Assembly (NCBI GenBank): GCA_022495005.1 | Contig: JAGYXB010000691.1 | Location: 1 to 64,000 of the forward strand | Length of the DNA stretch: 64,000 nt | Direction: 5' to 3' | Origin: Rhyacophila brunnea | Lineage: Eukaryota > Arthropoda > Insecta > Trichoptera > Rhyacophilidae | Shown: positions 45,094 through 56,446 of the stretch, one piece after another | Layout: each line of letters begins with the position of its first letter | Position numbering within the stretch: the first letter of the stretch is position 1 | Translations under genes and position numbers: made by a program | Notes under the pieces: model-generated | What the model was told of the DNA's origin: nothing | The model's database searches: none | The model's input: the letters and a program-made list of their open reading frames with translations, nothing else

Positions 45094-47433
45094 CAGTGAC
45101 GTCCCTGATAAAATGCCGTCCCTAAGCAGCGCCAAAATTCCACCTCATTTTTTTTATACACGATTTTTATCATTCTTTTATGAGTCCAATAACTAAGAAA
45201 TGTGTTGTATGGATACATCATTAACAAAATATCAGACTAATTATTCCAAAATTTGCACGTGTCGTTACTGGTCACCAAGGACGCCAAATCGTCGCTATAG
45301 GATTTGTTTCCCGAATATCCATTTTTGTCGAAATCGACATTTTAATGCAGTTCAATTTCTTTTATCGAACTCTACCGAAATCATTTATAAAAACAATATA
45401 TTTTTATCTAGGAACAGAGATATTTTTTTGAAAAACCTGAATACGCCATGTTAAGTTGCAATTACTCCGTGTTGTTCTCCCGAATGTCCAACTATTCGTA
45501 CCTGAATATCCAAGTTAATTTTGGTCGAAATAAATCTCAGCTGAGTTTTTATTTCCCGAATATGACTTTTAGCCAATCAAACCGCGCTGACGCCGTGCAT
45601 CTCGCTCCCACATTCACGCTGTCCAGCTCTAAAACAATCATGCCCACTTTCATATTTTTCGGCCGTCCGGAGTGCTCTTTCAAATTTCGTCTTATTGATA
45701 TTGTTTTTAAAGTTACTATTGTTTTAATAGTGAATTCATCAAATTTGAAGAGATCATTTATAACTGATACATCACCAGTACGCCCTGAACTTATAGTAAA
45801 GTTTTGGAAGTGAGTATTTTAACCTAAATAACTGCATTTTGTTTTGATAAATGACACAAAATCCCAACGGTTATAATTATGAATTCTACAGTATGACCCG
45901 GCAACTACTATGACGTAAAAAATAATTATTATTTCAAATTATTATTAATCAAACATTGTTTGTCTTTATTTTACTTTTAATCTAGGCATTTCTATGAAAA
46001 TAAAGGCGATGCTATTATTTATTTTTGAATGCGCTGATAGTTAATTTAATTTAATATGTATGTTAGTAACTATTTATTTGGTGAATATTATATACTTAGG
46101 ATATTGGTACCTACCTAATATTAGCAGCCAATGGTAATGAATTTATAGATGCTATTATTTTGTGTTGTCATTCCAATAGTATATATATAATATTTATTTG
46201 GTGGTTTGTAATAAGTTTAATTGTTAATTATATAAATATATTATAGATATAATCATATACAGATATATATACATAGATTTTTTTTTTTTTTTTGGAAAAA
46301 GTATTAATATAAAATTGTTAGCAAGTACGAGTAAGTACCATCATAAAATATTGGAGAAATCCGTGACGTCGGTTAGTAATTGAAGTAGTAGATACCTACT
46401 TTTATTTAATAAACAAAAACCGATCGCCGATAGTCGCTTGATTTTGAAGAATACTGATAAGCAGGTATTAAAAGGCCAATAGTTAAAGTTTGTCGTCATA
46501 AGTATGTCACCTCGTAGCATAGTGGATAATTCGTGGACTGGGTCGTAAACCCAAGAGATGCAGGACGATTCCTGCCGGGTGTCTTACTTTTTTCAAAAAG
46601 TTTTTTTCTATTGGTTACAATATATTTTCTCAGAAGTGATTTTCAAAATTATGTATGTTCAATAATTAGAGTGGTACATTCTTAAATCTTGTGAATTATT
46701 CGTTGAATAAAAAAAAAGATTATTAAAAACTATTTTATTACTTATTACGAAAAAAACCGAAAAAAGCGAATGCCGCATGTTATTATTACCTACGAACTTA
46801 GGTTATTACGATCATTAGATATTTAAATAGTAAAAGTAATCATTAACAATTATCGTGTAAATAAATATAACATTTGAGGTGCGTACTTTTTGACCACTCA
46901 GTAATCCGTGGGCCGTGCAGCAACACACTACGGTCTTAAGTCCCGAACGTCCAAGTTTTGTCCCGAATATCCATTATTCTGAGAGAGCGCTAAAAATTTC
47001 CCGAATATCCACAACGAGTACTTGTAAATAAAACGCATTTTATGTGCATTTACTGATTTATACCAGTATATTATTCTTGGAATCTATTCTTAGATAATGT
47101 TGCAATCATACAGTGTAGAAAGAATGATTGATACATCTACTGATATTTCAATATACGACAATGAAATTTGTTTTTCGTCTCCTGAAAAATTGACATTTGG
47201 TCTATTCGGGAAACAAATCCTATAGCGACGAAATGGCAACGGAAGTAAGCTAGATATCGCGAACCCGATAACACCAGTGAGCTGATTTTTATAATGGAAA
47301 GATATTTTCGTTATTACTAAGTTTAGATAGCTATTTTTATATATTTCAAATGATTTTCCTCGATTTGCCGCCCTTCGAGTAACTGATGCCCCCAAGCGTC
47401 GCTCAACCTGCCTACCCCCACAGGACGTCACTG
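45094..47433. mobile_element. hAT MITE interrupted by a younger transposon
   Basis: The ends at 45094-45289 and 47235-47433 are the two parts, in inverse orientation, of the family at 13594-13968 (CAGTGACGTCCC TIR). The TSD ATATAGAG is perfect at 45086-45093 and 47434-47441. The centre is the element at 45290-47230, so that insertion came later. Confidence 0.88.
45290..47230. mobile_element. Non-autonomous DNA transposon, 1.94 kb, 4-bp TSD (copy 1)
   Basis: TIR CGTCGCTATAGGATTTG with its inverse at 47230, and TSD AAAT at 45286-45289 and 47231-47234. The word TCCCGAATATCC and close variants recur near both ends in both orientations, as subterminal repeats do. A SINE-like segment (46430-46665) lies inside. 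No transposase is recognised. Copy 2, inverted, is at 51348-53086. Confidence 0.88.
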
Positions 47434-47558
47434 ATATAGAGTAAAATCTTATAATCTAAATAAATAAACAAGTATAAAACAAAAATTTTTAATACCTATT
47501 TTTGTTCCTTATAGTATTTGGGAAAACCCGTAGTAGATAGGTTCCTTAGATACATTAG

Positions 47559-47797
47559 CACTAAAAATGGAAAAGTTTACGAACCGGAGCGCTCGACAAT
47601 TTTCTGAAGATATTTACATAATTATCAAATTGTATGTGTACCTACTATATAAAAATAAGTGTGTTAGATTTTCTATTATAAATAGCCTATCTAGTTCAAA
47701 TGGTCAATATATTTTTTCCACGAGACGGAGCGATAATTTTACCAATTTCACGAACCAGAGCGGCGCTCCAGTGAGCTCCTGTCCATTTTGAGCCCTG
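47559..47797. mobile_element. hAT MITE, second copy (degraded left end)
   Basis: It matches 43598-43834 throughout (GGAAAAGTTTACGAACCGGA, CCACGAGACGGAGCGATAAT). The right terminus GAGCCCTG is intact and the left one mutated. The TSD is only approximate. Confidence 0.8.
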
Positions 47798-48177
47798 ACC
47801 ATTAATACATCCAGTAGGTAAAAGTATTTAATTGTCTACTCGTAAACAATGAAACGGAGCAACAATTTGAAAATACTATAAAATTATAGTGAGCAATATT
47901 ATTTATATACCTAAGTAAGTACCTGTATATAAAATAAAAAACAATTATAATTTTCATTTTACTGTACCTACCGTCCTATAATCGGTAAACTAAATGCAAT
48001 ATTCGTCACACAAGGCATCAAAATGTCCTGGTCTAAGAGTGAGTGAGAGAGCACCATCCAATCTCTTTGGTCCTGGTATATTTCTATAAATTATCAGCTG
48101 TAAATAAAATGCAGTTTTGTATTTTTTTACATGTTTGAGGAGAAATAAAAATAAAGAAATGCATTATATATACATAT

Positions 48178-50843
48178 CTGTGGCTATTTGGCAGAAGCAG
48201 ATATGACCATTTCACCTACTTTTCAGGGGAGCAATTTGAATGTTGTGTGTCTTGTGATAAATCCTATGTATTTAATTATGAATGAAAGTTAATGTAATAT
48301 TATGAAGACATGAACTGAGTTTTAATTACTTATAAGCATTTGTATTTAAATAGTACAGTTTTTCTTAAAAATCACTTTAAAGAACATATCAGGTTTTGGC
48401 AAATTCAATTTTAAAAATAATGTACCATATCTCATACATATCTAGGTTAGGCATATTATTATTTTAAAGTTACAGGTAGCTTAAAAATAACATCCAGGTT
48501 TTAATCGTCTTCGTTGGTTTCAGCATCACCATAATTGGGTACAGAAGGTTGCGTTTCAAGTAAATTATAGAAAGTATGATACACGGGATCTATCAAATAC
48601 ATCATGCTCAGTAAGTCCTTCTTTTTTTGAGGATTTATTGGGCAGGTGCCATATGAGTCCTCGGTATTATAGGAATATGTGGACGCCCTCTGGAATTCCT
48701 TAATAACTGCATTGTTCTGAAGGGCTCCTCATCATTCAGAGAGTATTTGAATTTTATATCACCGACTTGTTTTTCATACCGTAGCCACTTTATACTGTGC
48801 CAATTGATCGGTTGCCCTTCAACACATTTAAACTTCTTAATTAAAGTGGTTTTCAGTAAGTCTGAATAAGAGAGAAAAGTTTCTGCTGACATTTCCACCA
48901 CATTAAACGGATGTTTGCCTCGTACAGTTCGTACAAATTGGTACCAGTCTTGTGGGATGTTAATGTTAAGTTCAATAGATTTTTTAGCTTTTTCTATGCG
49001 GGCATGATCCGTGTCGCATTCCATTCTGGTGTGTCCCACTTCCAAGAATTTGTGGTCTATAGAATGCACGTGCTCAGATTCACTGACAAAATAAGACAAT
49101 GCTGAAGAAAAGTTTATGTTTTTGTTTTGCCCTCGACAGGAGTCTGAGTAGGCTACTATATTAGTTACTGTTTCTTGAAGATTCTGCAAATGCTGTACGA
49201 AGCACAATGCTATTTAATCAGATCCCTGACCAGCAATCCCTTCATGCCACATGTAACAGCTTGCGGTATCTGTTTTACAATCTCTAATTGTAAAATTATA
49301 AGTCCACAGTTGCCTTTTATAGTACACTATGTTGGTATTCAGGGAAGCGTTGTCAGGCATTGTTGCAAATCAAAAACTAGCATTCGAGCGGACTGACTAG
49401 TTTTAGATAACAATTTGTCGTGTTCTTTCTTCTTATATGATTCATCAGCCTTAGCCAAGTGTTCGTTTTTTTTTCATTAAGTTCAGCTTTCCTTTCTAAA
49501 TCATTTGCACACTTAATCTGAATGTTATATGTATCACATACTTTACAAGTGTCTATACTAGGACTTTTAAATTTGTAGCCTAGTTCACGAAAAATTGAAG
49601 CATATTTAGAATATGTAAAAGGTATTTTCTGTTGAGAAGTCCGTTCATTTTTATACATATCATACGTCTTTGCAATATTAAGTTGCGGAGACAAATAAAG
49701 CTTGCTTGTATGTCTTCGGGAGTAGTGACTTTGGTATTTCGGAAACCTGTTAATATGATTAGTTACCTACTTCAATTTCTTCAATGTTATTTTTATTGTG
49801 TGGTTCGTGACGCCCTCTTTGGTCACCGTCTATGATTCCTGTTTCCGAGCTGCGTTTTTTCACAATTGCGACATCAATTTTATTTCGGGATACGCCAAAA
49901 ACATTCTGAAACATCTTCTTGCAAACTTTTACTAAATTTACTTTATAAATAGCTGTAATCATGCTTTCTGTTACTTGACCACCTTTGCCTTTTTCTTTCC
50001 TCTCTATTAATTTGTCATAAATGGTAATGTTGTCTGCGAGGAATTGGTCAGCCGTGTCTTTACTATTCATTCCCAGAATTTTTGCGAACATATCCTTCTG
50101 ATTGTTTTCACTAAGCATGCTAAAACATTTATAAAGGCAACAGGACTCTAATGGAATAAACAGCTTTTTAGGTTTAGCCACACCATCACGAGTTTTATAC
50201 TCTTTGCCGCAGTCTTTCAAGTTCTTCATGTACCTTCTTTTATTCTTGATTTTTTCTTGAGATGAATTCGTGCTTTGAGATGTAGATGTACACGGATTAT
50301 AAGAGCTGTTAGCAGAATTTCTTCTAATCTGTTAAGCAAGGGGTTCGTCATCCGACGAGGCAAAGTTTTGTTGAGATTCGGTAATTTGAATATCATGATC
50401 TGCTTGCGACACAGACATTGGAATCGCGTGTTCTGTGGCTTGCTCATCTAGTACTGCATTTTCACTGCGCCATGTTGAGGATAGAATATCAGAGTTGTCA
50501 ATTTCAATTATTATAAGACATTATAATAAAAAAACTGTTCCTACAAAAAACAGTAACTACCAAAACAGCAGCCATATCTTGTTTTGGCAAATAGAATACA
50601 TTGATTATATTCAATACTTATTATTTTGCCAGAAGCAGATATGGTACCATATCTTGTTTTGGCAAATATGACTTGCTTAATTTTAAACATATCTGAAATT
50701 TGTTTCGTTGATTATGAAGTCAGTAGAATAGATAAGCTATATCTGATTTTGGCAAATAAAAATATAGACATAGAAGAACAAATCTGCATTTAAACCTCAA
50801 AACACCAAAAATCGACATATCTGCTTCTGCCAAATAGCCACAG
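48178..50843 (-). mobile_element. DNA transposon with 4-bp TSD and broken transposase
   Basis: TIR CTGTGGCTATTTGGCAGAAG with its inverse at 50843, flanked by ATAT on both sides. The word ATATCTG.TTTTGGCAAATA recurs four or more times inside the ends (48386, 50576, 50652, 50741). It encodes one transposase on the minus strand. ATAT is palindromic, so the border could shift by a few bases, but the CTGT start agrees with the element at 22151. Confidence 0.8.
48626..50335 (-). pseudogene. Broken DDE-type transposase (DUF7869-like core)
   Basis: Reading the minus strand downward from 50335: a low-complexity start, then KNLKDCGKEYKT, then VCKKMFQNVFGVSRNKIDVA and GDQRGRHEPHN. Next come IAKTYDMYKNER, TCKVCDTYNIQ, FDLQQCL (first catalytic Asp), YYKRQLWTYNFTIRD, YMWHEGIAGQGSD, YSDSCRGQNKN (second Asp) and KFLEVGHTRMECDTDH, a C-terminal block with candidate third-site acids. 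In my recall this order is that of a widespread insect transposase family annotated with DUF7869. Breaks include a stop near 50333, frame changes near 49750 and 49350, and a stop near 49210. Some Sola-type elements look similar; the superfamily name is not certain. Confidence 0.7.
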
Positions 50844-50847
50844 ATAT

Positions 50848-51343
50848 ATATATGTGTAGTTATGTACAATGCTCCATATAATAGTGTAAAATACAATAAT
50901 TAATACATAAATCTCATGGCTCCCACAAGGAGGGGCTGACAGGGCTCTAGCCTGGGTGCCCGGGCTCAGGAGGGGCCTGGCGAGGCGATTCGACCAACAA
51001 GTGAGATAAACTCACATCACAAATTTGCTTTAATAGTAAAAAAAAGTCGCCGGCGGTAGTTTTATTTATACCATTATTATTCAAAATTATGTACGATTAT
51101 TTTAATTGTGTATAGGTTTAACGACAACTTTATAATTCAAATGGATGTATCAAAATATACAAAAAAACACTAAATATACACATTAATTTTGCTACTGTAA
51201 AGCATCACAGTGCCTTTATCTTTAGCAATAGGTAGGGGGGCCGCCAAAGATCTTGGTCTGGGAGCCCGGTTCAGGATGTGGGGGCCATGATAAATGTATT
51301 ATGATTTCTAAAATATAATACTGACAAACATAACATCATTCAC
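50848..51343. other. Intergenic spacer with GC-rich repeat words
   Basis: It holds the inverted counterpart (50920-51010) of the GC-rich stretch at 44325-44420, and a related piece at 51235-51295 (GGGGGCCATGAT). It may be part of a larger unclassified element. No gene is seen. Confidence 0.35.
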
Positions 51344-51347
51344 GAGT

Positions 51348-53086
51348 CGTCGCTATAGGATTTGTTTCCCGAATAGACCAAATGTCAATTTTACAGGAGA
51401 CGAAAAACAAATTTCACTGTCGTATATTTTAATATCAGTAGATGTATCAATCAATCAATCTTCTTTCTATACTGTATGATTGCAACATTATCTAAGAATA
51501 GATTCCAAGAATAACATACTGGTATAAATCATTAAATGCACAGAAAATGCGTTTTATTTACAAGTACTCACTGTGGATATTCGGGAAATTTTTAGCGCTC
51601 TCTCAGAATAATGGATATTCGGGACAAAACATGGATGTTCGGGATTTAAGACCGTAGCGTATTGCTGCACGGCCCACAGATTACTGAGTGGTCAAAAAGT
51701 ACGCGCCTCAAATGTTATATTTATTTACACGATAATTGTTAATAATTACCTCTACTATTTAAATACTTAATGATCGTAATTACCCAAGTTCGTATGTAAT
51801 AATAACACGCGGCAATCGCTTTTTTCGGTTTTTTTCGGATTAAGTAATAAAATAGTTTTTAAGTAATTAACCTTTTTTTTTATTGAACGCATATTTCACA
51901 AGATTTAAGAATGTACCATTCTAATAATTGAACATACTTACATATTTTTTTTAAATCACTTCTGAGAAAATATATTATAAGGTATCTACTACTTCAATTA
52001 CTAACCGACGTCACGGTCATTTCTCCAATATTTTATGATGGTACTTACTCGTACTTGCTAACAATTTTATATTAATACTTTTTCCAAAAAAAAAAAAATC
52101 TATTTATATATATCTGTATATTATATATATATATATATATATTTCTATAATTGACAATTAAACTTATTACAAACCACCAAATAAATATTATATATTTACT
52201 ATTGTAAGGAACAACAACACAAAATAATAGCATGTATAAATTAATTACCATTGGCTGCTAATATTAAGTATGTACCAATATCCTAAGTATATAATATCCA
52301 CCAAATAAATAGTTACTAACATACATATAAAATTAAAATATTAATTATCAGCGCATTCAAAAATAAATAATAGCATCGCCTTTATTTTCATAGAAATACC
52401 TAGATTAAAAGTAAAATAAAGACAAACAATGTTTGATTAAAAATAATTTGAAATAATAATTATTTTTACGTCATAGTAGTTGCCGGGTCATACTGTAGAA
52501 TTCATATAACCGTTGAGATTTTGTGTCATTTATCAAAACAAAATGCAGTTATTTAGGTTGAAATACTCACTTCCACAACTCTATTGTAAGTTCAGGGCGA
52601 ACTGGTGGTGTATCAGCTATGAATGATTTCTTCAAATGTGATGAATTCACTATTAAAACAATAGTAACGTTAAAAACAATATCAATAAGACGAAATTTGA
52701 AAGAAGTCTCCAGACGGCGGAAAAATATGAAAGTGGGCGTGATTGTTTTAGAGCTAGACAGCGTGAATGTGGAGCGAGATGCACGGCGTGAGCGCGGTTT
52801 GATTGGCTAAAGTCATATTCGGGAAATAAACACAGGCAGAGATATATTTCGACCGAAATTAACATGGATTTAAGGTACGAATAGTTGGACATTTGGGAGA
52901 ACACCACGGAGTAATTGTAACTTAACATGGCGTATTCGGGTTTTTTAAAAAAATATCTCTGTTCCTAGATAAAAATATATTGTTTTTATAAATGATTACG
53001 GTAGAGTTCGATAAAAGAAATTGAACTGCATTAAAATGTCGATTTCGACAAAAATGGATATTCGGGAAACAAATCCTATAGCGACG
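51348..53086. mobile_element. Non-autonomous DNA transposon, 1.74 kb, 4-bp TSD (copy 2, inverted)
   Basis: Same TIR CGTCGCTATAGGATTTG as copy 1, but with TSD GAGT at 51344-51347 and 53087-53090, so it is an independent insertion. It aligns to copy 1 in reverse. The SINE-like segment is mostly deleted, leaving only its end (51930-51990). Confidence 0.88.
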
Positions 53087-53223
53087 GAGTGGCAACATAA
53101 CATATTTAGTTCAATCGATTAATGCTATTGTCACAGTGTTGTGATCAGAAATATTTATATCAAGGCGTCTAGTCTAGTATCACGGCTGCCAACAAAGACT
53201 GTTTTCCTATTTCCTATACTAAA

Positions 53224-53370
53224 ATGGACGTGAAACGCGAACAAAATGATTCCGAATATGTTGCAGAAGGGCAGCAATGGTTTGATGTGCCAATCTTGCA
53301 TCCGAACATCTCGGATGCCAACATTCATATAAAGAAAGAGAATGCTGTCGGAGAAAATTGTTCTTTTGAG
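53224..53370 (+). CDS. Z5 exon 1 (start codon at 53224)
   Basis: 49 codons starting MDVKREQNDSEYVAEG, then WFDVPILH, with VKRE (3-6) and IKKE (36-39). The donor GAG|GTTAGT is phase 0. It aligns without gaps to Z4 exon 1. Confidence 0.86.
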
Positions 53371-53875
53371 GTTAGTTATTAAACACATATTTCTTATCGA
53401 TTTGACCATTGTCCACTAAAGAAGGTATCTATTATTAGAAGGTATTATTAACCTAAATATGGCGGTAATTTGACAGATGCACAAACGCTGGTTATGTTTA
53501 TCCAAATACTACCCAGGACTAATGTCAGATTTTAGAAACGTCATGTCAGGCTTAGACACTTTCTGTATTTAGTTTCTACAATCTTGCATTAGTCCTCCCT
53601 CGATAGGCTTTGGGTAAACAGAGCCCAAACGCTTTGTGGGTGATAGTAGACTTACATGTTTATACGCGTTATTAAAATGCGCGTTTGCTTGAATGATAAT
53701 TGATTTTGAACCTTGTAAGAAAACATTCAAATAGTGTTTCATGCAAATCGTGTTTTGTCCAAATTTCAAATAAAAAAATACAACTTCCATTACGGTAGTA
53801 AATGTTGTAAAGAAATTCACAATAATACATAATAAATGTATTTTATTTTACTACGTAGTTTTGTTTTGTTTTCAG

Positions 53876-54004
53876 AACGTTGAAACGGATCTAGCCGATA
53901 TAAAATCTGAGGTTAATTTTAAAGATGAGTTTGTTGAAGAAACACTGCCGTCATTTAATTTCGAAAATTCACAACCAGGTTGCTCGTATTCGGAATCCAA
54001 AACA
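53876..54004 (+). CDS. Z5 exon 2
   Basis: 43 codons, phase 0, acceptor TTTTCAG, donor ACA|GTAAGT. It has IKSE (58-61) and FKDE (64-67), then NSQPGCSYSESKT. The intron before it is only about 0.5 kb, against 4.2 kb in Z4. Confidence 0.84.
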
Positions 54005-56446
54005 GTAAGTCAAATACTCATACATGCATATATTATTTTATTTTTAAAACAATCTAAATATAGGTACAGATTAAGGGACGAAGACTAAGGCACTAAGTCA
54101 AGGTTGATAGGTACCTAAGTAATTTAAAATTGTAAATTTTATTATTAATTTGTAAATTATTTGCCGTATGTATACTTTTGGCAGGTTTTGGTAACTAGTT
54201 GTAGATTATTACATAATATTGTGTCAAACTATTGCGCTGTATCAAGGCCAACTATAGACAGGCCGTGGCACTGAATTGGGAGTTACGATATTTATTTATT
54301 TATTTAAGAATACAAAACATTGTGGACATAACAAATCTAAATTCAAGACGTACACAACATGAGATTTACATTAAAGGTCAAACATTACCCTCACAAGAGA
54401 GAAGAAGAGAATATAGAAAAAAATATAATAATAATAATAATAACAAAAAAAATCGAAATATACTAAAGTACAATTTAATACAGAAAAACATAATTTTTGA
54501 GAACGAAAAACATACAATTTTATACAGAAAAATACAGTTTCAAAAACAAAATGCAAAGTATATCATTGAAAATGTATATGACTTTAGGGAGCGCATTTAC
54601 TAATCTTGCATCCCTCGCTAATGGTGCCTGATAGGCTTGACACGAGGAAACGGTTCCAATCCAGAATAAATCATGGCTGGGACCACGTAGGTAATTGACA
54701 GGCGCATGGAAATTCAAATTCATTAGGACATCAGGATTGGAAACCATTCCTCGCGATAACAGGCAAAAGTGTTTCAACAGCAGAAGAGACCGACGAGATT
54801 CAAGAGAGTGAAAAGTAAGCATGCCTTGTAGAAAGGCAGTCGGAAAATAATCATCTGACGAATTAACGAAAGAAAAATAGTTAAATGTTTTAAAATAAAG
54901 ACATCGAAAAAATTATTAGTGAGAGTTATGATTATTTTGGAATGCAATGCGGTAACTACTTGCAGTAAATGAAGATGTATATTTCGTAAAAATCGATTAA
55001 CATATAACCATTTATTTCAACACAAAACAATCATCATTGTATTAAAACAGTTTTACCTTATTGTACTTGAAGTATGAGAAATAAGTGGTTATATTCGAAC
55101 AAAACCATAGTCAAAAACATACATAAGATTAACGAGACAGTAAAGTTAGTGAAGCTCCGGATAAAGCCTTTATCTATGCCAGTGGATGCAAGAGAGTCTC
55201 ACATAAGGAAGATGAAGTCTATCTCCTGACTCAGGAAAGCCTCTGTGAACTCAGTCAAAACACATTTGGGCTCGCGGCGACCGTAGTCTTGAGTATCTGC
55301 TCCTGAGACATTAAAAGGCGCAATTAGCTGCTGAATCTTCACATAAAACGTTGGCGCTCATGATACGGTTGACTTAAACCGAGTCCGGTAAGATTTGGAG
55401 GGGTCTATGTTTGTGATCTATCACCTTAAATTAGTGGCGCATTAATTGATGTAGATGCAAAACGCACTGACTGATTTTGAAGCCCCCAACGACAAAAAAA
55501 ATAACAATTTCTTGTCCATGAAATCTACTATGTATTTAGGTACGTATATATTATTTATTAAATATCTCTTAGCAGTGAGTGCATGATCTGCCTTTTTAAG
55601 CGAAACGTCACTGATTTTAACCCTGTTGAATAGTCAAGCGTTTGTTCTGTGATATTAAATCGATATTATTAAAGAATTTATACAATCATCAATACATACA
55701 GCGCCGGTGTTACAGGATGCAGGACATGATGAAAATGAAAAAAAAAATAATAATATTTTGATTTTTTTAAAGTTGAAATTACTTAATAATATATGTAGCT
55801 ATCATTTTATGATGTTAGTTATATACAGTCCAATATATTTTTTTAGAAATATTTGATTTATAAAATCTATTTTTATTTAAATTTGTCAAAATAACGATCA
55901 GTTCGCTAGGTATGAGGTGTTTGAGACAGTAAAAAACATAAAATAGCCTTCCATCTTCTAAATATCTTGGAGAGTATTATATTTAGCTCCAGTTTTAGTA
56001 TATCTTCCTTTTATTATTTACTTCTATCATGGACTTTTTATCTTATGTCATTTTTATAAAAAAAGACTAAAAAAACCCAAAAATCTATATTTGACATGTG
56101 TCTTAAACAATCCACTTATACACAAAGTTAACTTAAAATGTAAAGACTTAATAGAAAAATTCAATACTTACCTATCAATATTTAAAAGATTTATTTTATT
56201 TGAATGAATATTACATGAGTTATATCAATTTTAGTAATCACTGTGCCTTTTTAAGTGATCCTGAAAAATTTATTCTGTCTGGAATGGGTTCAAGGTTATA
56301 AGGAAGTAGGAATGGGGTTTTGGTGCAAATCGTCACAACTTTTTCGCAGTATAGATTGAAGAATCCCTGGCAAACTCCTTTTTGTATTTGAAATATGACA
56401 GTTTTTGGATGTAATAATTAATACATTATTTTAAATGTTTTTATAG
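54005..56446 (+). other. Z5 intron 2
   Basis: A 2.4-kb intron holding the LINE fragment at 54290-54880. The segment 55080-55420 has higher GC and may be another decayed element, but I cannot name it. The rest shows nothing. Confidence 0.75.
54290..54880 (-). mobile_element. Non-LTR retrotransposon 3' end, copy 2 (in Z5 intron 2)
   Basis: The minus strand encodes a C-terminal block (MVSNPDVLMNLNFHAPVNYL, then VSSCQAYQAPLARDARLVNA, then FNDI) typical of LINE ORF2 ends. An AT-rich 3' region ends near TTTATTTATTT. It is homologous to 11555-12200 and 5'-truncated. Confidence 0.65.

Noticed and set aside
45690..45812. Open segment ending PVRPEL...W K followed by GTGAGT, also present in the other copy of the element (52560-52690)
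   Set aside because: Differences between the two copies are mostly amino-acid changing, so there is no sign of coding constraint.
45290..53086. A single 7.8-kb composite transposon with inverted arms around a transposase
   Set aside because: Each arm has its own pair of TIRs and its own 4-bp TSD, and the transposase in the middle belongs to an element with different TIRs.
54232..54603. 123-codon plus-strand open frame in Z5 intron 2
   Set aside because: It contains an Asn/Lys simple-sequence run and is antisense to the LINE 3' fragment.
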